From DATFXM01 sp035315885 (GTDB lineage Bacteria > Acidobacteriota > Blastocatellia > UBA7656): 59,650 nucleotides of DNA. The notes below the pieces were generated by a model. It made no database searches. It worked only from the letters and a program-made list of their open reading frames with translations, and had not been told where the DNA came from. The stretch is taken from the NCBI GenBank assembly GCA_035315885.1, contig DATFXM010000153.1, forward strand, positions 1 to 59,650, given 5' to 3'. This document shows, one piece after another, positions 44,642 to 52,524 of the stretch. The first letter of the stretch is position 1, and each line of letters opens with the position of its first letter. A program made the translations under genes and the position numbers.

Positions 44642-46051
44642 ATGAAGAAACTCACCCTCCCATTAGCGGTTGCGATGGTGCTCACGGCCGTGTACGTGAC
44701 GCTGCGCATCGTCGCGTTCGATCTGATCGGCGACAAAATCTTTGCTTACTTACTGGCGATCTCGCTGGCAGCCATCAGCGTTCTCGCGGTCAGGTTGATA
44801 AACCGGCTGCTGTTCGACGTGCTGTTTGTCAGGCGTAGCGGCCGAGAGGCGCCGGCCTTGTTACGCGGCCTGCTCTCCATTGCGCTGTACATCGCGGCGT
44901 TTCTACTCATCTACCGAACGGTGCTGGATCGCGAAATCGGTCTGGAAATACTTGCGACTTCCACAGTGCTGTCGGTGATCCTGGGTCTCGCCCTGCAAGA
45001 CACCCTCGGCAACTTCTTCGCCGGCATCTCTCTGCACGTGGAGCAGCCCTTTCGCATTCTCGATTCGATTCGTATCGGAGACACCATCGGTAAGGTGGAG
45101 GGGATCACCTGGCGCACGACTACGGTCCGAACGAACAACAACAGCCTTGTAGTCTTTCCCAACAGCCGCGTTGCCCGCGAGCCGATCGAGATCTATCAAT
45201 TCAGCAGTCTCAACCGCCGCGTGATGCTGTTCCCCGCACCTTATTCGGTAGCCCCTGAGAGAATCGCCTCGCTTGTCAAAGAAGCAGTTCAGTCTCTGCC
45301 TGACGTTGCCCCGGAACGAACGCCAATCGTGCGCATAAACAGCTTCTCGGATTCGTACGTGACCTACGAATTGCTGTACTGGGTCAAGGACTACATGTTG
45401 ACCCCCGATCTGGATGCCAAAGCGAAGGAACGCATCTGGTACGTATACCGCCGCGCCGGCATTGAGATTCCGCTTCCAACACGACACCTGCTGGTCGAAA
45501 CCCTCGAGCCGAGGACCATCTCGCCTGCGGACGACGAGCGCATCATTCTGGAATCGGTGGAGATCTTCGAGCCACTCACCGCCGAAGAGCGCGAGTCGGT
45601 ACTGCGATCGGCGGTTTGCAGCGTCTATGCCCCCGGCGAAGTCATCCTCCGTCGTGGCGATGCGGGTGATTCGATGTTTGTAGTAAAAAAGGGCAAGGTC
45701 GAAGTTCGATTGACGTCCACAAACGGCGACCCGCATGCCGTGGCTTTGATAGAGGCCGGCGGGTTCTTTGGTGAAATGGGATTATTGACAGGCGAGCCGC
45801 GCACTGCTGACGTCACCGCCCTCGATGAGGTCGAGGTTTGGGAGATTCACAAGCCCGCGTTGCAACAGGTACTGGCCGACAACGATCAACTCGTTGCGGC
45901 ATTGTGCGAGAAGGTCGCCGACAGACAGGCGAAGCTCGTCGAGTTTGCGCGAGCAGTGCCCGAAGAAGAAAAGCAGATGGCGACGAATTCGATACTGAGA
46001 CGTGTTCGCCGCTTCTTTGGCCTGAAGCACCGCGATTCACCTCCTACCTGA
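44642..46051 (+). CDS. MscS-like channel with cyclic-nucleotide-binding domain
   Basis: A 469-residue inner-membrane protein. Three or four transmembrane helices fill the first 130 residues, ending in the pore-lining helix region ILGLALQDTLGNFFAGISLH. The MscS beta-domain follows (IRIGDTIGKVEGITWRTTTV and VVFPNSRVAREP). Residues about 310-425 form a CNMP-binding domain whose phosphate-binding cassette is intact: FFGEMGLLTGEPRTADV with Glu378 and Arg387. This is the bCNG type of channel, which other workers link to cyclic nucleotides rather than tension. A cyclase and a phosphodiesterase gene lie a few hundred bases away on the opposite strand. Confidence 0.9.
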   Translation: MKKLTLPLAVAMVLTAVYVTLRIVAFDLIGDKIFAYLLAISLAAISVLAVRLINRLLFDVLFVRRSGREAPALLRGLLSIALYIAAFLLIYRTVLDREIGLEILATSTVLSVILGLALQDTLGNFFAGISLHVEQPFRILDSIRIGDTIGKVEGITWRTTTVRTNNNSLVVFPNSRVAREPIEIYQFSSLNRRVMLFPAPYSVAPERIASLVKEAVQSLPDVAPERTPIVRINSFSDSYVTYELLYWVKDYMLTPDLDAKAKERIWYVYRRAGIEIPLPTRHLLVETLEPRTISPADDERIILESVEIFEPLTAEERESVLRSAVCSVYAPGEVILRRGDAGDSMFVVKKGKVEVRLTSTNGDPHAVALIEAGGFFGEMGLLTGEPRTADVTALDEVEVWEIHKPALQQVLADNDQLVAALCEKVADRQAKLVEFARAVPEEEKQMATNSILRRVRRFFGLKHRDSPPT

Positions 46052-46238
46052 AGTTCTCTCATTAGCTCCTTACAAATTTAACGGCGCTCTCACGAGCAGG
46101 GAATAGTCTTTGCCTCTGCACTTCGCTGTGGGTCGTTAGTCATTTGGGGTTTGTTGCTGAGAGTGCCAGACGCCGCAGCAATGAACGGATTCAGGTCATA
46201 CGTCGTGAACAGATTGAATGCAGTGAAAGGGAGGGATT

Positions 46239-46769
46239 ATGAAGAGAGTCACCAATTATAGAATCAAGGCGTTGACTATCACAGCGGTCGCTATTCTGTT
46301 CGGGGTAGCGATGAACGTCAAGGCGCTGGACTATCCTCGTTCAGTTTCAGGAAGTAACGCACAAGAGCACCCTTACCGAATGTCTGAAAGAGAGATTCGA
46401 GACCTGCTTCGGCAGATTGACCGGCAGGCAGAGACGTTTCGCGCTAGCTTGAAGAACGCTCTCCACCATAGCCAATTTGACGACACGAAAGCCGAAGATC
46501 GAATCAACGACTTCGTTAAGGGCTTCGAGCACTCGACCGAACGTTTGAAGGAAAGGTTTAACGATAAGCGTTCCGCATCTATCGAAGTCGAAGAGGTGTT
46601 GAATCGGGCGGCGAGAATAGACACTTTTATGGGTAATCACCGTCTGTCGTCTCGAGCCGAGAGCGACTGGGCGGCGTTGCGCAGCAGCCTCGACAGACTG
46701 GCGGAAGCGTACGGCGTATCGTGGTCGTGGCGAGAAGCTACGGATCGAGACAGAGACAGGAGGTACTGA
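46239..46769 (+). CDS. secreted helical protein of unknown function
   Basis: A 176-residue protein with an N-terminal hydrophobic leader (ALTITAVAILFGVAMNVKAL) and an otherwise helical, charged body rich in Arg, Glu and Asp (REIRDLLRQIDRQAETFRAS; FEHSTERLKERFNDKR). Similar small periplasmic proteins are common in Acidobacteriota without assigned function. GGGAGG lies five bases before the ATG. The gene converges on the cyclase gene, with the longest TTCTGAG repeat of the window between them. Confidence 0.65.
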   Translation: MKRVTNYRIKALTITAVAILFGVAMNVKALDYPRSVSGSNAQEHPYRMSEREIRDLLRQIDRQAETFRASLKNALHHSQFDDTKAEDRINDFVKGFEHSTERLKERFNDKRSASIEVEEVLNRAARIDTFMGNHRLSSRAESDWAALRSSLDRLAEAYGVSWSWREATDRDRDRRY

Positions 46770-46779
46770 GGAAGGACTA

Positions 46780-46914
46780 AGTTCTGAGTACCGAGCTCTG
46801 AGTGCCGAGTTCTGATTACTGAGTTCTGAGTACTGAGTTCTGATTACTGAGTTCTGAGTACTGAGTTCGAATGCCGCACTCAGAACTCAGAACTCAGAAC
46901 TCAGAACTCAGAAC
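46780..46914. repeat. longest heptamer inverted repeat (13 + 5 units)
   Basis: The left arm (46780-46869) has about 13 seven-base units in strict phase, many alternating AGTTCTG with AGTACTG or ATTACTG, which gives a 14-base higher-order period. The right arm (46878-46914) has five perfect ACTCAGA units. The right arm encodes, on the minus strand, the last residues (GSSEF) and TGA stop of the cyclase gene. Confidence 0.9.
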
Positions 46915-48547
46915 TACCCTTCACCTCGCGCCAAAGCACTTCGTAGATCTGAACTGCGTCGCGCTTGCCCTTCACCATGATCTCGTAGCACGGCTTCACC
47001 GGGAAACGATCACCTATCGCCTCAAGCGTAGCCCTCGAAATGATGATCTGATCGGCTTCGGCCCTCTTCTCAAGACGTGCTCCAAGGTTCACCGCATCAC
47101 CAATCGCGGTGTAGTCGGTCCGCTCTTCTGACCCGATGTATCCCACCGTTGCGGTGCCGGTATTGATCCCGATGCCAATCGCTATCTCAGGTAGACCCGC
47201 GCCCTTCAACCCCTCGTTTACGGTGCTCATCCGCCACTGCATCTCGATAGCGCAAGTAACCGCGGAGATCGCCGAATCCACGTCGTCGTAGGGCACCCCG
47301 AACAGCGCCATCAAACCGTCTCCCATGTACTTGTCCAGCAGCCCGCGGTTGCCAAACACGATCGGAGTCATCTCCGCAAAATATTCGTTCAGCACTCGAA
47401 CCACCGCCTGCGGGGCCATGGTTTCGGACATCGAGGTGAACCCACGAACGTCCGAGAACAAAACCGTGACCAGCGAGTTTGTGCCCCCGAGGGCCAACGT
47501 CTCAGGGTTCGCCAGAATCTCGTCCACAACGTGAGGCGGCATGAACCGGCGATACTTCGCCCGCGCCAGCTCCTCCCTCACCAGGCGATCGTGAGTCCGC
47601 GCATTGTCCACGGCGATCGAGGCCTCGGCCGCCACCGCGTTGAGAAGATCCAGATCGTCTTCCCTGAGAATCTTCGCCCGCTCCGTACAATCGGAGTAGA
47701 TCACCCCCAGCACGCGGTCGTTTCCCACAAGCGGCGAACACATGACAGATCTGATGTTGTGCATGATGATGGACTGCGCGTCAGCAAACCTGTCGTCGGT
47801 CTGCGCATCGATAGACAGCAACGAGACTCGCTCGTTCATCACCCGGTCCACGACCGTCTTGCTGATAAAAATCTCTTCGGTCTCTTTGTGAGCGTTTGGA
47901 GATCGGAATTCGGCCGCTTCAGTCCAAAGCTCGTCGGACTGATCGTCGCGCAGCAGAACAAAGAATCGATCGGCCGCGGTCAGCCGGAAGACCATTTCGC
48001 TGACCTTCTTAAGAATTTTCTCCTGCGAAAAGTCGGAGCTCAGTATTCGATTCAGCTCATACAGTCGCTCGAGCGTCTCGGCCTTCTTCTTGAGGACGCT
48101 CACATAATCTACGACCTGCTGCTGCGATTCCGGATCGCCAGGGGCTATCGACACGCGCTCGATGCCGGGGACTATTGAGGCGATCTGCCCCGGGGTTCGC
48201 ATGAAAACGGTTCCACCGATCTGCTTGTTCTCGTACCTGATCGAAAGCTGCGCGGTGTGATCGCGCAGCTCGATAGTATATTTGCTGATGGTGAACGAAT
48301 CGCGATTCTTTAGCGGATGTTCCTTGATCCTCTGACCGCCGACAAACGTCCCGTTCGCGCTGTCCAGATCTACAAGCAGGAAACCGTCGCCGGTCCTTTT
48401 CACAATCGCGTGCTCGCGGGAAACCTGCCCGTCGTGAAGCACGACTTCGTTGCGATCGACCGCCCGCCCGATGCGGGTCACCTCACGATCCAGGTCGTAT
48501 TCCACAGCCCGACCTGTCTCAGGGTTCTTGACCAGAAGCTTTGGCAT
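46901..48547 (-). CDS. FHA-GAF-class III adenylate/guanylate cyclase
   Basis: A 548-residue cytoplasmic signalling enzyme. It has an FHA domain (about 22-90; GRAVDRNEVVLHDGQVSREH then SANGTFVGGQRI), a coiled linker, a GAF domain (about 165-320), and a class III cyclase domain (about 358-540). Metal-binding aspartates Asp366 (LFSDVRGFTSM) and Asp410 (DKYMGDGLMALFG), the base-recognising Lys406, and transition-state Asn487/Arg491 (GDAVNLGARLE) are all present, so it should be active; the residues favour ATP as substrate. It is three bases downstream of the phosphodiesterase gene. The protein ends in repeat-encoded SSEF. Confidence 0.9.
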   Translation of the reverse strand: MPKLLVKNPETGRAVEYDLDREVTRIGRAVDRNEVVLHDGQVSREHAIVKRTGDGFLLVDLDSANGTFVGGQRIKEHPLKNRDSFTISKYTIELRDHTAQLSIRYENKQIGGTVFMRTPGQIASIVPGIERVSIAPGDPESQQQVVDYVSVLKKKAETLERLYELNRILSSDFSQEKILKKVSEMVFRLTAADRFFVLLRDDQSDELWTEAAEFRSPNAHKETEEIFISKTVVDRVMNERVSLLSIDAQTDDRFADAQSIIMHNIRSVMCSPLVGNDRVLGVIYSDCTERAKILREDDLDLLNAVAAEASIAVDNARTHDRLVREELARAKYRRFMPPHVVDEILANPETLALGGTNSLVTVLFSDVRGFTSMSETMAPQAVVRVLNEYFAEMTPIVFGNRGLLDKYMGDGLMALFGVPYDDVDSAISAVTCAIEMQWRMSTVNEGLKGAGLPEIAIGIGINTGTATVGYIGSEERTDYTAIGDAVNLGARLEKRAEADQIIISRATLEAIGDRFPVKPCYEIMVKGKRDAVQIYEVLWREVKGSSEF

Positions 48548-48550
48548 TGC

Positions 48551-49321
48551 TTACCACTCGTAGACTCTGTCTATCTCTCCGACCGAAACGCGCGGGTCGT
48601 TCAACTCGAGGAGCTCTTTTATCACCGTATCCCGATTGGTGGGTTTTATGTGAACGGCATACACCGCTGCATCTCTCCGCAGCTTCTCAAGCTCGCCGGC
48701 CAGAAGCTCCGGGGTCAGGTGTTTTGAAGCCGCCGCCAGGGGCCCAAGCTCGTTCGGAAAGGACACGTCCACGAAAACTGCTTTTAAGTCTTCGACACGG
48801 GAAGCTGTTTGCCAGATAGCATCCGTGGTGTAGGTGTCGGACGTAAACATGACCGCCACGCCCTGGTACTCGAGAATCAACCCGAATGTGGGCACTATAT
48901 GATTCACCGCGACGGGGTGCACGCGAATGCCCTCAATGGTCACCGGCTCTTGCGGGTTCAGCACTTCGAACTTGAGAGTGGGACCGCGGCCGTTGCTGAG
49001 CGGGATCCTCTCGAAGTCCGGCCACACCTGGTCGTTAAACGTGAAGTCGCGCAGCGCGGCGATGACATCGCGACTTCCATGAATGGTAATCGGCTCTTCG
49101 AGGACCGTGAAAGCCTCTGCAACGTAGATCGGCAACGAGGCAGTGTGATCGCTGTGCGCGTGTGTCACGATGACGTGCCTGATCTTTCCGATCTCGGCCG
49201 GAAGCAGCGCGAAGCCGATGCTTCCTCCGTCTATTGCCAGACAATCGTTGATCACGAAGGAGGTCAGGGATTGCAACTGCGATTGCCGCCCTGCGCTGCT
49301 TGGTAGGAGTCTGACTCTCAA
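48551..49321 (-). CDS. class II cAMP phosphodiesterase-like metallo-beta-lactamase-fold protein
   Basis: A 256-residue metallohydrolase. The metal motif VTHAHSDHTASLPIY (HxHxDH) is followed by PVAVNHIVPTFG, MFTSDTYTTD and YAVHIKPTNRD. The last block, with HIKP, and the short spacing after HxHxDH resemble class II 3',5'-cyclic-nucleotide phosphodiesterases (yeast PDE1 and CpdP type) more than RNase Z or glyoxalase II. The gene lies immediately upstream of the cyclase with a three-base gap, which supports a make/break pair. Cytoplasmic location is inferred from the lack of a signal peptide. Confidence 0.75.
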   Translation of the reverse strand: MRVRLLPSSAGRQSQLQSLTSFVINDCLAIDGGSIGFALLPAEIGKIRHVIVTHAHSDHTASLPIYVAEAFTVLEEPITIHGSRDVIAALRDFTFNDQVWPDFERIPLSNGRGPTLKFEVLNPQEPVTIEGIRVHPVAVNHIVPTFGLILEYQGVAVMFTSDTYTTDAIWQTASRVEDLKAVFVDVSFPNELGPLAAASKHLTPELLAGELEKLRRDAAVYAVHIKPTNRDTVIKELLELNDPRVSVGEIDRVYEW

Positions 49322-49363
49322 TCTTTGTCCCCTGCTCTGTCTGTTTTTTTGCGAACTATATAA

Positions 49364-52300
49364 CTATCCGATCTTTACTCCAACACTCTCCAAGAATTTC
49401 GTAGGTTTCTCTCCACCAATCAACGCAAAAACGTAGTCGTTCTTCAGTCTCTCGGTCTCCTGCTTCGTGCGAACGTCCATCAGCACGACTTCAGTGTCGG
49501 TGATCTCCTTAATCTCTGCCCGGTATATCACGCGTATTCTACCGGCATCGATGCAGTCATAAACATTCATTTTGTTGCCAAGCTTGAGATCACCCTTGAA
49601 GTCGCTGCGTATCACCAGAGTGACTTCATTGTCACGGGTGAAGACTATCTGATCCCCGTTTCTTCGGAACCCGGTGAGATCTACCGCTGCCTCGATTGCC
49701 GAGTTCCCCGCCCCGATCACAATGCATTTCTTTGCGACATAGTCGTCCGGATCAGAAAGCTTGTACTTGACCTTCGGATCCTCAAAGGGCGGCGCCGTTT
49801 TCATCGGCAGTTGCTTGCCACAATTCACGCAGGCCTTCCCGTGGCCCTGTCGCGCAAAACCGCATCCCGGACAGTGCTTGACCGGTACTGGAGAAGGCTG
49901 CGTAAGTTTTCTGATTTCTTCGCCCGGGACTTTCAGCTTCATCGGAGTGCCGCGGTTCCCGATCGCCAGTATCACCTTCCGCACCGAATAAGACGCCTTC
50001 TCCTTTGCTTTCCCCTTCTCTGTCTGTACGACAAAGAATCCATCCTCGCGCTTGATAGCCGTACAGCTTTCTTCCTGAAACACGGTTACATTATTGCTCC
50101 GCATAGATGAAAACCATGCGTCAAGCATTGACTCCTTTTTTTCGCCCGCCCCGGGCAGCGGGATTCCGCCTTTGGCTTGAACTGTGTCCGGTTTGAAGAA
50201 CACGTATTTTCCGGCGGGGTAGTTGGCGATCGTGCTGACTATCGTATCCTGTTCGATCGCAACGTAGGTGAGACCTCTTTGTTTTGCGATAACCGCTGCG
50301 GACAATCCCGCCGGACCCACACCTACGATTGCGACATCATACTCGGCTTTGTCCCCGCGCCCCTGCTTGTTCAAGTCCTCCTCGATGCAATCGATGACCT
50401 GAGCACCTTCGTTTATCGCGTTCTTGATCAATGGGACGCCGGACACGTCGCCAACCATGTAGATCCCATCAACGTTGGTCATCAGTCTCGGGTCTCGCGC
50501 AGGAACTTTTCTTTTTGGAATTGGCTTCGTCGAGTTTATTACAATGCACGCCTTGGGGTTCGTGGGACATTCCACCGTGCAACCGGTGTCTTCCATACAC
50601 TGATCGATGGCTATCGGAGTCGAAATTCCGTTCACTATTGCCAGGACATCGTGAGGGCATGCCTCAACACAAGCATGGCAGCCGATGCACAACACCGGAT
50701 CAACTACTGGGTGAGGATAGGGTGGACCTTCCGCTTTGAGTTTTTCCAGATCCAACGAACCCTGTGTTGGCGGGCTTGCAGGCATGGCCGCAAGTTGAAT
50801 GGCCGCGGCTTGTATCGCGCGTCGCGCGCGCGACGACTTAGCGGCCATGACTACGAGGCTGCCCAGCGGCAGCAATCCGGTCAACGCGGCCCAGAAATAC
50901 CACGGAACTCCACCGGCCGACCTCCACTTGAACCCCACACGGTTTTGTCTGAGGACGTCCATGGCTCCCGAGCTCTTCGACACCGAACTGAATGTAGAAG
51001 AAGTCGCGAGCCTGCCTCCCTGCCCGGACTCTACCGTGCGATCCAGTGATGAAAGGTATGCCTTGAGTTTCTTGTCGTCGGTTCCCGCGGCGGTCAGGAA
51101 CTTCGCCACATCTTCACTCTGACCGTGCTGCTGGTGACACGTATTGCAGTTCGCCTGCTGCGAAACGCCTTGGCCATTGCCTGCAACGCCGTGACACTTA
51201 GAGCACTCGGCCTTTGGCGTGTCTCTCCACTTCTGGTCCCCGATTACTCCGGCGGTGTGACAGTCGCCGCAACTGACTTTGCCGGCGAGCCTGCCAAGTT
51301 GATGAACATTGTGAAACTGCTCCTTTGGAGTGAGCTGTGCCCAACTGTCGGGAAATCCTTTTTGCCTGATCTGATCAAGCGACAACTTCCATCGCCATTC
51401 CCTGTTCTGAACGGGATAGCCGACGGTGCCACCGTGCGGTACCGGAAGAAGCTGTCCGGCCTTCTCGCCGGTCATGATCTTGTAAGATCCGTTGTGACAT
51501 CCGGAGCACAGGCCGTAGCTGACGAGTGCTGATCGGATGTCAAGACCCTGATGCTCGCTGTGGCAAGTCGAACAAGCTATGTTTTCGCGATCGTGTTTAT
51601 CGTAGATCGTCGGCCTGAACGACTGCGTCCTGTGGCAGTCGATACATTTGTCCTGCATGCCCTGCGTGACGCCGTGACAGTTTGAGCACGATGCCGAGTT
51701 TGCCCGGAGCGCGATATTCCGAGTTGTCGGCGCTGCGGTGGCGTGCGAACCGGAGAGCTGCCCGGGAGAGTAAGCAGCTTCGTACGCGGCGTACGATCCT
51801 CCCGACAACCCAACGACCAGCAATGCGCCCCAGTAAAAGAACGATTTGCGCCAGACTCGTCGAAGGTCCAGATTGGGTATCCAGTTGAATTGTGATTTGC
51901 CGAGCTTCTGTCCGCCTCGCGGATGAAGGGGAGTTCGCGAATCAATCTTGCCGGCTTCACGTTTGCGGTTCTTCCAAAAGACTTCAAGCGCCTGTTCCTG
52001 CGCAGCCGGCAGCAATCCGGTCAGCACACCGGAGATGTGGAGTCGCTCTGTACCGCCCGGCGCCACGGTCTTCGTGCCAGGCAGGGCGGGAATCTTGATC
52101 AAAACTGTAGCGCCGGTATCTACCTCGCCGCCCGGCGGCGCAATAGGCAGACTGATCGAGCCTTCGGCCGTTTGAACCTGAAGCTGCCGCTCAACAACTA
52201 TTCCAAGCGCAGAATGAAGGTAATTCGCGAGCAGAAGGTACGGGCCGATCTGAATGACATCACCATCGGCGAGCACCGTGCGATCAACGAGCTCTCCATT

Positions 52301-52516
52301 CAACGACGTCCCGTTTGAAGTAGAAAAATTGAAGAGCCAGAATTCCGAGCCTATCAGCTTGATGCCTGCATGAGTCCTGGATACACCTCGGTGGTTCAAC
52401 ACCAGGTCGTTCGAAATCAGCCGGCCAATAGTCAAGCCCTCGGTCTCGAGTATGACGTCGTCAACCGAAACGTCAGTGTCCTTGCGCTTGATTATGAATC
52501 TGCCTTTTTCAGCCAT
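49364..52516 (-). CDS. FHA / heptahaem cytochrome c / ferredoxin / flavoprotein fusion
   Basis: A 1050-residue transmembrane protein. In order: FHA domain (about 28-95; LTIGRLISNDLVLNHRGVSR), a Pro-rich linker, TM helix 225-247, seven CxxCH haem sites between residues 277 and 461, TM helix 537-559, a ferredoxin-like part (LCIGCHACVEACPHD at 609-623, then CMEDTGCTVECP), an FAD-binding Rossmann fold (VAIVGVGPAGLSAA from 728), a four-cysteine zinc-ribbon-like insert (882-899) and a second Rossmann fold (CIVIGAGNSAIEAA from 931), thioredoxin-reductase-like but without a redox CxxC. The layout places FHA and flavin parts in the cytoplasm and haems outside. It is inferred to pass electrons between NAD(P)H and exported cytochromes. 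It starts eight bases after the upstream gene. Confidence 0.85.
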   Translation of the reverse strand: MAEKGRFIIKRKDTDVSVDDVILETEGLTIGRLISNDLVLNHRGVSRTHAGIKLIGSEFWLFNFSTSNGTSLNGELVDRTVLADGDVIQIGPYLLLANYLHSALGIVVERQLQVQTAEGSISLPIAPPGGEVDTGATVLIKIPALPGTKTVAPGGTERLHISGVLTGLLPAAQEQALEVFWKNRKREAGKIDSRTPLHPRGGQKLGKSQFNWIPNLDLRRVWRKSFFYWGALLVVGLSGGSYAAYEAAYSPGQLSGSHATAAPTTRNIALRANSASCSNCHGVTQGMQDKCIDCHRTQSFRPTIYDKHDRENIACSTCHSEHQGLDIRSALVSYGLCSGCHNGSYKIMTGEKAGQLLPVPHGGTVGYPVQNREWRWKLSLDQIRQKGFPDSWAQLTPKEQFHNVHQLGRLAGKVSCGDCHTAGVIGDQKWRDTPKAECSKCHGVAGNGQGVSQQANCNTCHQQHGQSEDVAKFLTAAGTDDKKLKAYLSSLDRTVESGQGGRLATSSTFSSVSKSSGAMDVLRQNRVGFKWRSAGGVPWYFWAALTGLLPLGSLVVMAAKSSRARRAIQAAAIQLAAMPASPPTQGSLDLEKLKAEGPPYPHPVVDPVLCIGCHACVEACPHDVLAIVNGISTPIAIDQCMEDTGCTVECPTNPKACIVINSTKPIPKRKVPARDPRLMTNVDGIYMVGDVSGVPLIKNAINEGAQVIDCIEEDLNKQGRGDKAEYDVAIVGVGPAGLSAAVIAKQRGLTYVAIEQDTIVSTIANYPAGKYVFFKPDTVQAKGGIPLPGAGEKKESMLDAWFSSMRSNNVTVFQEESCTAIKREDGFFVVQTEKGKAKEKASYSVRKVILAIGNRGTPMKLKVPGEEIRKLTQPSPVPVKHCPGCGFARQGHGKACVNCGKQLPMKTAPPFEDPKVKYKLSDPDDYVAKKCIVIGAGNSAIEAAVDLTGFRRNGDQIVFTRDNEVTLVIRSDFKGDLKLGNKMNVYDCIDAGRIRVIYRAEIKEITDTEVVLMDVRTKQETERLKNDYVFALIGGEKPTKFLESVGVKIG

Positions 52517-52524
52517 TTCAAGCG

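Noticed and set aside
46780..46914. CRISPR-like array
   Set aside because: Units are seven bases with no spacers, and no cas genes are present.
50650..50700. Eighth haem site (CIGCH) in the FHA fusion protein
   Set aside because: The cysteine spacing CxxCxxCxxxCP is that of a [4Fe-4S] ferredoxin, on the predicted cytoplasmic side.
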